In this document: piece after piece, positions 1 through 6,546 of the stretch
How positions within the stretch are numbered: position 1 is the stretch's first letter
Layout of the letters: every line of letters begins with the position of its first letter
Assembly: GCA_947479995.1 (NCBI GenBank)
Contig: CANKBT010000026.1
Location: forward strand, 1 to 15,741
Source of the DNA: Frankiaceae bacterium
GTDB taxonomy: Bacteria > Actinomycetota > Actinomycetes > Mycobacteriales > SCTD01
Reading direction: 5' to 3'
DNA length: 15,741 nucleotides
Translations under genes and position numbers: made by a program
Notes under the pieces: model-generated
What the model was told of the DNA's origin: nothing
The model's database searches: none
Seen by the model: only the letters and a program-made list of their open reading frames with translations

Positions 1-167
1 AGCTGGTCGTGTGGGTGCGCGACGGCGAGGGGCTGCAGGGCTTCTACGCCCGCGCCGGCTACGCCGAGGTGGGCCGCCACCCCGGCGGGATCCGGCTCCC
101 GGACGGCGACCGCGACGGCGTCATGATGCTGGCCCGGTTGGCGGTGGGTCAGCCGCAGGCGGGGTAG
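1..167 (+). CDS. GNAT-family N-acetyltransferase, C-terminal fragment (5' end outside window)
   Basis: The reading frame is open from the left edge (first full codon at base 3) and stops at TAG 165-167, leaving about 54 residues. The visible part contains GFYARAGYAEVGRHPGG, which matches the last strand-helix-strand of GNAT acetyltransferases (the common 'FYxrxGFxxvgr' pattern), then a strand ending VMMLARL. Family members move an acetyl group from acetyl-CoA to an amine on a small molecule or protein. The acetyl-CoA-binding motif and substrate-determining regions lie outside the window, so the substrate cannot be guessed. The next plus-strand gene starts 10 bases after the stop, so the two may share a transcript. 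Confidence 0.7.
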   Translation, partial: LVVWVRDGEGLQGFYARAGYAEVGRHPGGIRLPDGDRDGVMMLARLAVGQPQAG

Positions 168-177
168 CAGGACCGGC

Positions 178-588
178 ATGGAACGAGGCAGCGACAAGCA
201 CGGACCCCGCATGGACGAGGCGCTGGCGCACGAGGTCGAGGGCCTCCTGCACGCCGGCCGCGACACGCACGCCGAGGAGTGGGCGAGCCCGGAGCCGTCG
301 GGCGAGGACCAGCCCGACGTCGACCGCGCGCCGCACGGCACCCTGCACGGCGCCGTGCCCGACGGCATGACCGAGGAGGACGTCGAGCAGCGCTCGCGCC
401 TCGCGACGTACCTGGGCAAGGAGGTCTGGCCGGCGACGGGCGCGCAGCTCGTGGCCGTCGCCCGCGCGCGCCAGGCGCCGGACGACGTCGTCGCCCAGCT
501 CAGCTACCTGCACGAGGGCCGGTCCTACGTGAACATGCAGGAGGCCTGGGCCGACCTGCAGGGCGGGGTCGAGCAGCACCGCAGCTGA
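178..588 (+). CDS. DUF2795 domain-containing protein
   Basis: This encodes 136 residues. The first half (about 1-62) is acidic, low in complexity and probably disordered. The second half (about 70-130) has the layout of the actinobacterial DUF2795 domain: a short helix, a 'yLgkevWPAtgaqLva.Ar' segment, then a basic-hydrophobic helix ending in a 'L..gr.Y.n..e.w..l' tail. The function of DUF2795 is unknown to me and nothing here reveals it. No signal peptide or membrane segment is visible. ATG 178 is taken as the start; an in-frame ATG at 211 would remove 11 residues and is also possible because neither has a strong ribosome binding site. The gene follows the acetyltransferase fragment closely and is followed by a strong hairpin. 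A short 3' gap separates it from a convergent gene. Confidence 0.75.
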   Translation: MERGSDKHGPRMDEALAHEVEGLLHAGRDTHAEEWASPEPSGEDQPDVDRAPHGTLHGAVPDGMTEEDVEQRSRLATYLGKEVWPATGAQLVAVARARQAPDDVVAQLSYLHEGRSYVNMQEAWADLQGGVEQHRS

Positions 589-591
589 CCG

Positions 592-633
592 CCGCGCGCG
601 TCCGCGTGCCGCGTGCACGCGGGCGCGCCGCGG
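592..633. terminator. Bidirectional terminator-like hairpin between convergent genes
   Basis: The 45 bases between the DUF2795 stop (588) and the stop of the minus-strand PHP gene (634) form a hairpin almost completely. Bases 602-608 pair perfectly with 616-622. The stem continues outward through a T-G pair (601/623), 596-600 with 624-628, an unpaired C629, then 592-595 with 630-633. The loop is 609-615. There is no T tract, which is common for terminators in high-GC actinobacteria. The position between two converging genes supports termination from both sides. Confidence 0.65.
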
Positions 634-1686
634 CTACGCGCGGCGGTGCGTCCAGGCGAGCAGGTCGTCGGCCGGCATCGCGTTGACCACCCGGTCGGCG
701 GTGACGCCGGTCAGGTGCGCGCGCTCGCAGCCGAGGTGCTGCCAGTCGAGCTGCCCCGGCGCGTGCGCGTCGGTGTCGATCGCGACCCGGCACCCGGCCT
801 CGAGCGCGAGCCGCAGCAGCCGCTTGGGCGGGTCGAGCCGCTCGGGCCGCGAGTTGACCTCGACGGCGACGTCGAACTGCGCGCACGCCGCGAAGACGAC
901 CTCGGCGTCGAACTCCGACTCGGGGCGGCCCTTGCCGCCGCGGCCGTGCCCGAGCACCTGGCGGCCGGTGCAGTGGCCGAGCACGTCGGTGTGCGGGTTG
1001 CTGATCGCCGCGACCATGCGCGCGGTCATCTCCTCGCGCTCCATGCGCAGCTTGCTGTGCACCGACGCGACGACGAGGTCGAGCCGGGCGAGCAGCTCCG
1101 GCTCCTGGTCGAGGCTGCCGTCGAGGTTGATGTCGCACTCGATGCCGGTGAGCAGCCGGAACGGCGGGCCGCCGTCGGCGGCGAGCTCGTCGTTGAGCGC
1201 CGCGACCACGTCGAGCTGCGCGCGCAGCCGGTCGGGCGACAGGCCGTTGGCGACGGTGAGCCGCGGCGAGTGGTCGGTGAGCACGACGTACTCGTGGCCG
1301 AGCGCCCGCGCGGTGCGCGCCATCTCCTCGATCGGCGAGCCGCCGTCGGACCAGTCGCTGTGCGTGTGGCAGTCGCCGCGCAGGGCGGCCCGCAGCGCGG
1401 CGGCGCCCTCGGCGACCGGGGTGTCGCCGAGGTCGCGCACCCGCCGCAGGTAGACCGGCTCCTCGCCGCGGAGCGACTCGGTGACGGCCAGCGCGGTGAC
1501 CTTGCCGAGGCCCTTGAGCTCGGTCAGCGTGCCGGCGTCCGCGCGCTGGCGCAGCTCGCCCGCGTCGAGGCCGTCGAGCACCGCCGCGGCCGTGCGGAAG
1601 GCCCGGACCCGGTACGACGGCTCGAGGGCCCGCTCCAGGCAGAAGGCGATCGCCCGCAGGTCCTCGGCGGCGTCGCGCTCAGCCAC
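634..1686 (-). CDS. PHP domain protein with N-terminal helix-hairpin-helix region (PolX-like without polymerase domain)
   Basis: This encodes 350 residues from GTG 1686. Residues about 8-75 resemble the N-terminal lyase/HhH region of family X DNA polymerases (YRVRAFRTAA, then LKGLGKVTA). Residues about 103-345 are a PHP metallophosphoesterase domain. Its probable metal ligands are all present: H107 and H109 (GDCHTHS), D114, the LTDHS motif around H139, E183 (GIECD), H210 (SVHS), H238 (GHCTGR, where P is more usual than C), and D305/H308 (DTDAHAP). Bacterial PolX enzymes join this region and PHP to a nucleotidyltransferase core, which is absent here. The likely role is phosphoester or nuclease chemistry on DNA ends or nucleotides (inference). 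The start overlaps the end of the upstream PAP2 gene by 8 bases (GTGGCTGA), favouring translational coupling. It is the last gene of a three-gene run. Confidence 0.85.
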   Translation of the reverse strand: MAERDAAEDLRAIAFCLERALEPSYRVRAFRTAAAVLDGLDAGELRQRADAGTLTELKGLGKVTALAVTESLRGEEPVYLRRVRDLGDTPVAEGAAALRAALRGDCHTHSDWSDGGSPIEEMARTARALGHEYVVLTDHSPRLTVANGLSPDRLRAQLDVVAALNDELAADGGPPFRLLTGIECDINLDGSLDQEPELLARLDLVVASVHSKLRMEREEMTARMVAAISNPHTDVLGHCTGRQVLGHGRGGKGRPESEFDAEVVFAACAQFDVAVEVNSRPERLDPPKRLLRLALEAGCRVAIDTDAHAPGQLDWQHLGCERAHLTGVTADRVVNAMPADDLLAWTHRRA

Positions 1687-2392
1687 GGCCGGCCTCCCTC
1701 TCCGCGCGCTCCTCGCGCGCCCACACGGCGAGCAGCACGACGACGACCGCCGTCCAGCCCGCGCCCAGCACCAGGCCGGCGACGACGTCGCTGGCGTAGT
1801 GCACGCCGAGCAGCACGCGGGTGGCCGCGACGACGACCGGCACCGCGACGCCGACCGCGAGCGCCGGGCGGCGCAGGTGCGGGCGCAGCGCGCCGACGAC
1901 GACGGCGAGCGCCAGCCAGGCGGCGGACGCCCCGAGCGCGTGCCCCGACGGGAAGGACAGCCCGTACGCCGAGGCGACCGGGTCGTCGAACACCGGGCGG
2001 GCGCGGCCGACGGCCGCCTTGAGCGACGTCGACAGCAGCACCGCGCCCAGGCGGCTGAGCACGAGCAGCAGCGCGAGGCGGGCGTGCCCGGCCCGCCAGA
2101 GCAGCGCGGCGACCGCGGCGGTGACGACGGTGAGCGCGAAGGGGTCGCCGAGGTGCGTGAGCACGCCCGCGAGGTCGGGCACCCACGGGGCGTCGCGGCC
2201 CAGGCGCTCGGCCGCGCGGGTCACGGCGTCGTCGAGGTCGACGACGGGCGACCACCCGCCGTGCACGACCAGCGCCAGCGGCCCGACGACCGCGCCGAGC
2301 AGCACCAGCCCGACCGCCGCCGCCGCGACGCGCAGCCCGGCGCGCGCGTCGGCGTCGGGCCCGCCGCCCCGCACGGGTGCCGGAGCCGTCAC
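1679..2392 (-). CDS. PAP2-family membrane phosphatase
   Basis: This encodes 237 residues from GTG 2392, which shares GTGA with the stop of the upstream PAP2/DAGK gene (4-base overlap). It is an integral membrane protein with about six hydrophobic segments (near 20-44, 81-100, 104-122, 154-170, 175-191 and 203-224). The three PAP2 phosphatase motifs are complete: K125-x6-R132-P133, P148-S-G-H151, and R192-x5-H198-x3-D202. H198 is the expected phosphoenzyme nucleophile and H151 the proton donor. Family members remove phosphate from lipid phosphates such as phosphatidate or undecaprenyl pyrophosphate at the outer membrane face. The exact substrate is not visible. Pairing with a lipid-kinase fusion suggests membrane lipid phosphate turnover. 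An apparently longer reading frame upstream exists only because the frame stays open through the overlapping gene. Confidence 0.88.
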   Translation of the reverse strand: MTAPAPVRGGGPDADARAGLRVAAAAVGLVLLGAVVGPLALVVHGGWSPVVDLDDAVTRAAERLGRDAPWVPDLAGVLTHLGDPFALTVVTAAVAALLWRAGHARLALLLVLSRLGAVLLSTSLKAAVGRARPVFDDPVASAYGLSFPSGHALGASAAWLALAVVVGALRPHLRRPALAVGVAVPVVVAATRVLLGVHYASDVVAGLVLGAGWTAVVVVLLAVWAREERAEREAGRG

Positions 2393-3879
2393 GGCGACGC
2401 CGGGCGGTAGACGACGAGCGGGCGCGACGCCGCGCGCAGCATCAGGTGACCGGGGCCGTCGCTGACCTCGCCGTCGCGGGCGATGCGCAGCCCCGCCTGG
2501 TTGGAGCGCACGGCGAGCTTGGCGACGATGCGCTGCTCGTGCACGCGGCTGCGCCCGAGCCGGCCGGTGAGCACGGCGAGCACCAGGCGCGTGCGCGAGA
2601 ACGGCCGCGTGGCGTCGACCAGGCGCACGTCGATGCAGCCGTCGTCCAGGCGCTCGCGCCAGGTCGGCGCGAAGCCCGCCGGGTGGTAGTGGCCGTTGCC
2701 GGCGAACAGCGTCCACAGCACCCGGCGCGTGCCGTCGACCTCGACGTGCACGGGCTGCGCCCGGCGCACCGTGCGGGCGATGGCCACCGCCATCGCGGGC
2801 CACTTGCCGATCGAGCCCTCGCGCTGCTCGCGGCGGCGCACCAGCTCGGGGTAGACGCCGACCGCGAAGGTGTTGAGGAAGTACTCGCCGTCGCCGCGCG
2901 CGTCGGCGCTGCCGACGGTGACCTGCACGGCCTCCCCCTGCGCGACGGCCCGGACGGCGTCGGCGGTGCTGCGCACCCCCAGCTCGCCGGCGAAGTGGTC
3001 GAGCGTGCCGCCGGGCAGCACCGCGAGCGGCAGGCCGGAGTCCAGGGCCACGCCGGCCGCGGTGTTGACCGTGCCGTCGCCGCCGGACACCCCGAGCACG
3101 CGCGCGCGGGCGGCGGCGTCGCGCAGCGCCTGCTCCACCTCGCGCCCCTCGACGAGCACGACCTCCGCCTGCGGGAGCGCCTCGAGCACCTCGTCGCGCA
3201 GCGCCTCGGCGCGCGCGCCGGCGCCGGCCGAGCGGTTCGCGACGACGACGAGCCCCGCGCCGTCCGGCAGCGCGGGGGCGTCGACGACCGGCGGCTGCTC
3301 GACGGCGGGGCGGTCGGGCCGCACGGGCCACGCGCGCTTGACGACGACGGCCGCGGCGGCGCCGACCGCCAGGCCGGCCGCGACGTCGCCCGGGTAGTGC
3401 ACGCCGACGTGGACGCGGCCGTACGCGACGCCGGCGGCGAGCACGCCGACGGGCACCGCGAGGCGCGGCTGCTCCATCGCCACGCCGACCGCGAAGGCCG
3501 CGGCCGACGCCGAGTGCCCGCTCGGGAACGACGACGTCGTCGGCTGCTTCTTCAGGTGCCGCACGAGCGGCACCGGGCGCAGCTCGGGCCGGGTGCGCCG
3601 GGCGCTGAGCTTGGCCGGCACGTTGGCGGTGGCGCTGGCCAGCCCGAGCGACAGCAGCCCGCGCAGGGCGGCGCGGCGGCGGCGCTCGCCGGTCAGCGCG
3701 AGCGCGGCGGCGACCCCGAGCCACAGCCCGCCGTGGTCGGCCGAGCGGGTCAGCCGCGGCACAACGCGGTCGAGCAGCGGCGTGTCGGTGGCGGCCACGC
3801 GCTGGTAGAGCGCCAGGTCGAGCTGGTCGAGGCGCTGCAGGACGCGGCCCCCGGGGGTCGGGTCCGAGGCGGGGGTCAC
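2389..3879 (-). CDS. Bifunctional PAP2 phosphatase / diacylglycerol kinase family protein
   Basis: This encodes 496 residues from GTG 3879, with an AGGAT ribosome binding site at 3886-3890. Residues about 20-182 form a PAP2 phosphatase with intact motifs: K90-x6-R97-P98, P119-S-G-H122, and R155-x5-H161-x3-D165. A proline-rich linker (about 186-206) leads to a diacylglycerol/sphingosine-kinase-type catalytic domain (about 208-496). That domain has an NRSAGAG strand-turn at 215-221, the nucleotide-binding GGDGTVN at 266-272, and LPGGTLDHFA at 288-297, which corresponds to the usual LPxGTxNDFA. The kinase half phosphorylates a lipid hydroxyl and the phosphatase half removes lipid phosphate, so the fusion could interconvert or hand over a lipid substrate; direction and substrate are inference. 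This two-domain architecture is known in actinobacteria. It is followed without a gap by a second, stand-alone PAP2 gene. Confidence 0.9.
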   Translation of the reverse strand: MTPASDPTPGGRVLQRLDQLDLALYQRVAATDTPLLDRVVPRLTRSADHGGLWLGVAAALALTGERRRRAALRGLLSLGLASATANVPAKLSARRTRPELRPVPLVRHLKKQPTTSSFPSGHSASAAAFAVGVAMEQPRLAVPVGVLAAGVAYGRVHVGVHYPGDVAAGLAVGAAAAVVVKRAWPVRPDRPAVEQPPVVDAPALPDGAGLVVVANRSAGAGARAEALRDEVLEALPQAEVVLVEGREVEQALRDAAARARVLGVSGGDGTVNTAAGVALDSGLPLAVLPGGTLDHFAGELGVRSTADAVRAVAQGEAVQVTVGSADARGDGEYFLNTFAVGVYPELVRRREQREGSIGKWPAMAVAIARTVRRAQPVHVEVDGTRRVLWTLFAGNGHYHPAGFAPTWRERLDDGCIDVRLVDATRPFSRTRLVLAVLTGRLGRSRVHEQRIVAKLAVRSNQAGLRIARDGEVSDGPGHLMLRAASRPLVVYRPASP

Positions 3880-3902
3880 GGCGCCATCCTGCCCCGCACG
3901 CG

Positions 3903-3941
3903 CGACGGCCCACCTCCCCGGACGGGGGAGGCGGGCCGTCG
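3903..3941 (-). terminator. Terminator-like hairpin between the TM-helix gene and the PAP2/DAGK gene
   Basis: Arms 3903-3919 and 3925-3941 pair over 17 positions with one imperfection (3912 against 3932) around a 5-base loop. In minus-strand RNA the imperfect pair is a U-G wobble; in plus-strand RNA it is an A-C mismatch. The hairpin therefore suits minus-strand transcripts better, agreeing with its place 34 bases past the stop of the TM-helix gene. No T tract follows. Only 23 bases separate it from the next start codon at 3879, so it could equally act within a leader as an attenuator. Confidence 0.6.
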
Positions 3942-3974
3942 GCGCTCAGGCGCGCAGGTGCGCGCCGGGGTGGC

Positions 3975-4805
3975 TCAGGTGGTGCGGCGGCGCGTGCTGG
4001 GGGCCTTGCGCGGCGCGGCCGCGCGGGTGGTCTTGCGGGCGGCCTTGGCCGGCGCGACGACCTCGGTGTCGGGGTACTCGTCGTCGGCGTAGACCTCGTC
4101 CTCGTCGCCCGACGCGACCTCCTGCTGCACCTCCTGCGCCTTCTCCTTGGCCTTGTCCTGGAAGCCGCGGATGGCCTCGCGGGCCGGCTCGATGCCACCG
4201 ACGCCGAAGGCGATGATCGGCGGGATCACGATGAGCGCGACCAGGGCGTAGAAGATGCCGCCGACGATGAGCGGGGCGATCTGGAGCTGGTCGAGGGCGA
4301 AGAAGACGCCCAGCGCGACGATGAGCAGCGACGCGGCGTTGGCCAGCGCGGTGCCGTAGGACAGGCCGCCGAGCGCGTTGCCCAGCAGGTCCTTGACGGC
4401 GGCCGCGGCAGCCGCGGCGATGACGAGCACGAGCACCGCGACGAACAGGTTCGGCAGGAACGCGATGATCTGCTCGAGGAAGCGGCTGACCGGGTTGGTC
4501 GGGCCGAAGACGCCGAAGGCGGCCGACAGCACGAGCAGGAAGATGAAGTAGTAGACGATGCGCGCGAGGATCGTCGCGGCGTCGTACTTGCTCTTCGCGA
4601 GCGCCTGCTTCACGCCGCCGCGCTCGACGAGGTCGTCGAAGCCCACGCGCTGCAGCACCTTGGTCAGGATCTTCTGCACCGCCTTGGCGATGAAGATGCC
4701 GATCACGAGGATCAGCAGGAACGAGATGATCTTCGGGACGTAGGAGATCACGTCGTCGACGGCGTTGTTGAAGCCCGTCTCGAAGTCGATGGCCAGGGGC
4801 TGCAC
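3975..4805 (-). CDS. Conserved TM helix (CmpX/mechanosensitive-channel-like) membrane protein
   Basis: This encodes 276 residues from GTG 4805, fixed by a GGAGG at 4811-4815 five bases upstream. There are five hydrophobic segments, near 23-44, 78-101, 115-137, 150-172 and 178-203. The first is followed by an amphipathic stretch, KAVQKILTKVLQRVGFDDLV. This is the pattern of the 'conserved TM helix' repeat family related to small-conductance mechanosensitive channels (CmpX-like). I see no MscS beta domain. After the last membrane segment comes a charged helix (about 207-232), an acidic stretch (233-248, GDEDEVYADDEYPDTE) and a basic Ala-Lys-Arg-rich tail (252-276). A channel or membrane-stress role is inferred from family resemblance only. 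It lies 68 bases downstream of the DUF3145 gene in the same direction and ends before a hairpin. Confidence 0.78.
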   Translation of the reverse strand: MQPLAIDFETGFNNAVDDVISYVPKIISFLLILVIGIFIAKAVQKILTKVLQRVGFDDLVERGGVKQALAKSKYDAATILARIVYYFIFLLVLSAAFGVFGPTNPVSRFLEQIIAFLPNLFVAVLVLVIAAAAAAAVKDLLGNALGGLSYGTALANAASLLIVALGVFFALDQLQIAPLIVGGIFYALVALIVIPPIIAFGVGGIEPAREAIRGFQDKAKEKAQEVQQEVASGDEDEVYADDEYPDTEVVAPAKAARKTTRAAAPRKAPSTRRRTT

Positions 4806-4810
4806 GGGGT

Positions 4811-4815
4811 CCTCC
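4811..4815 (-). promoter_or_regulatory. Ribosome binding site of the TM-helix gene
   Basis: GGAGG on the minus strand lies five bases before GTG 4805. It is one of the strongest Shine-Dalgarno matches in the window and supports this GTG start. Confidence 0.7.
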
Positions 4816-4873
4816 GGGGTGCGCGTGGTGCGGTCGCGCCCTGCCCTGCCCGCTCGTGATCAGCCGAACCCGA

Positions 4874-5365
4874 CTAGACCACCTGGTGCAACCAGCTGAC
4901 CGGCGTGCCCTCGCCGGCGGCGCGGAACGGCTCGAGCTCGTCGTCCCACGCGGCGCCCAGCAGCTGGTCGAGGCCGTGCGCGAGCTGCGGTCCGGCGGTC
5001 GTCGCGAGCAGGGCGCGGAGCCGGTCCTCCCCGACGAGGACGTCGCCGTTCGCGCTCGTGGTGGAGCGCCAGGCGCCGAGGGTCGGCGTGACCGACCAGC
5101 GCTCGCCGTCGGTGCCGGCGCTGGGCTGCTCGGTCACCTCGTAGCGCAGCACCTTCCAGCCGCGCAGCGCGGCGGCCAGGCGCCCCGCCGTGCCGGCCTC
5201 GCCGCGCCAGGACACCTCGGCGCGCAGGGCGCCCGGGTCGGCCGGCTGGGCGGTCCAGGTCAGGGACACGCGCACGCCGAGCTCCGCCGCGACGGACCAC
5301 TCGACGTGGGGCACGACCGCGGGCGGGCAGGAGTGCACGTGGAGCACTCCGGAGGTGCGGGGCAC
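4874..5365 (-). CDS. DUF3145 domain-containing protein
   Basis: This encodes 163 residues from GTG 5365, with an AGGAG ribosome binding site at 5371-5375. It matches the actinobacteria-specific DUF3145 family along its whole length. Recognisable elements are an N-terminal GVLHVHSCPPAVVPHVEWS, a central LRAEVSWRGEAGTAGRLAAA, then KVLRYEVTEQPS, DGERW and ANGDVLVGEDRLRALL, and a C-terminal DELEPFRAAGEGTPVSWLHQ. The protein is soluble, with no signal peptide or membrane segment. Family function is unknown to me. It sits between adenosine deaminase (55 bases upstream) and the TM-helix gene (68 bases downstream) in one direction, which could mean a shared transcript but does not reveal a role. Confidence 0.85.
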   Translation of the reverse strand: MPRTSGVLHVHSCPPAVVPHVEWSVAAELGVRVSLTWTAQPADPGALRAEVSWRGEAGTAGRLAAALRGWKVLRYEVTEQPSAGTDGERWSVTPTLGAWRSTTSANGDVLVGEDRLRALLATTAGPQLAHGLDQLLGAAWDDELEPFRAAGEGTPVSWLHQVV

Positions 5366-5420
5366 GGTGACTCCTAGGGGTTCGAGGGGCGCCTTCCCCA
5401 GCGGCCTCGGTCCCCGTGCG

Positions 5421-6464
5421 TCACTCCTGTCCCACCGGCATCATGCCCGTCACGGGCGCGGCGGTCCAGCCCTCGACCTCCGCCAGCAGCCGGGCCCGCA
5501 CCTCCGGCGGCGCGGTCGACCCGCGCACCGAGCAGGCCGCGAGGTCGGCCAGCTCGTCGTCGGACAGGCCGAGGCGCGTCCGCGCCGCCTCGTACTGCGC
5601 CAGCAGGCCGGAGCGGAACAGCAGCGGGTCGTCGGCCGCGAGCGCCACCGGCACGCCCGCCGCCCGCAGCGCCCGCACCGGCGAGGCCTCCACCGACGGC
5701 AGCACGCCGAGCGCCGCGTTCGACGACGGGCAGACCTCGCACACCACCTGGCGCGCCGCGAGCTCCTCGAGCAGCGCGGGGTCCTCCACCGCGCGCACGC
5801 CGTGGCCGAGGCGCTGGGCGTGCAGGTGCACCAGGGCCTCGCGCACGCTGCGCGGCCCGCGCAGCTCGCCGGCGTGCGGCACCGCGACGAGGCCGGCGTC
5901 GCGGGCCAGCCGGAAGGCCTTGGCGAACGCCGCCGTGTCGCCGCGCGTCTCGTCGTTCGACAGCCCGAAGCCGACGACCCCGCGCCCGGCGTGGCGCCGG
6001 GCCAGCCGGGCCAGCGCCTCGGCCTCCGCCGGGTGGCGGGTGCGGTTGGCGGCGACCACGAGCCCGGTGCCGACGCCGTGCCGCTCCCCCGCCGACGCCA
6101 GCTCGTCGAGCACCAGCTCGACGGTCGCCTCCAGCCCGCCGAGGAACGGCGCGTACGACGTCGGGTCGACCTGCAGCTCGAGCCAGCGCGACCCGGCGTC
6201 CGCCTCGTCCTCGACGACCTCGCGCACCACGCGGCGCACCTGCTCGGGGCCGGACAGCAGCGCGCGCGCCGCGTCGTACAGCCGCTGGAAGCGCGGCCAG
6301 CCGCGCCGGAGCGTCACGTCGACGCGCGCGCCGTCGGGCTCGAGCAGCTCCGCGGGGAGCACGCGGCCCTGCGCGGCGGCCAGGTCGAGCAGCGTCGCCG
6401 GGCGCATCCCGCCGGTCAGGTGCAGGTGCAGGTGCGCCTTCGGGAGGGCTCGCAGGTCACGCAC
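5421..6464 (-). CDS. Adenosine deaminase family protein
   Basis: This encodes 347 residues of a metal-dependent TIM-barrel deaminase. Metal and catalytic motifs in order are H13-x-H15 in LPKAHLHLHLTGG, H197-A-G-E200 (zinc ligand and proton shuttle), G-H221-G, and D278-D279 in AADDPLLF. The segment CEVCPSSNAALG (242-253) is also typical. The enzyme would convert adenosine or a related amino-purine to inosine and ammonia in the cytoplasm (purine salvage). The first motif reads HLTGG rather than the usual HLDG or HLEG, as in an actinobacterial subgroup I recall, so the physiological substrate may differ. GTG 6464 was chosen because homology begins at RDLRALPKAH; an in-frame GTG at 6482 would add six residues, and neither has a clear ribosome binding site. 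The gene is divergent from parE. Confidence 0.88.
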   Translation of the reverse strand: MRDLRALPKAHLHLHLTGGMRPATLLDLAAAQGRVLPAELLEPDGARVDVTLRRGWPRFQRLYDAARALLSGPEQVRRVVREVVEDEADAGSRWLELQVDPTSYAPFLGGLEATVELVLDELASAGERHGVGTGLVVAANRTRHPAEAEALARLARRHAGRGVVGFGLSNDETRGDTAAFAKAFRLARDAGLVAVPHAGELRGPRSVREALVHLHAQRLGHGVRAVEDPALLEELAARQVVCEVCPSSNAALGVLPSVEASPVRALRAAGVPVALAADDPLLFRSGLLAQYEAARTRLGLSDDELADLAACSVRGSTAPPEVRARLLAEVEGWTAAPVTGMMPVGQE

Positions 6465-6546
6465 CCGCTGATCGTGTCGCACGCCGTCGCGGCACCGTCC
6501 CGGTGGCATCCTGGGAGCCCGCTCCGCACCGGACGACAGGACACGT

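Noticed and set aside
4806..4873. Promoter for the TM-helix gene
   Set aside because: Apart from the ribosome binding site I see no credible -10 element; co-transcription with the DUF3145 gene is equally likely.
5366..5420. Terminator between adenosine deaminase and the DUF3145 gene
   Set aside because: Only short G-run/C-run pairing is possible; no stem comparable to the three called hairpins.
6465..6546. Promoter pair between adenosine deaminase and parE
   Set aside because: Divergent promoters must exist here, but I could not identify -10 and -35 elements convincingly. A short 5-base-arm palindrome at 6493-6505 is too weak to call.
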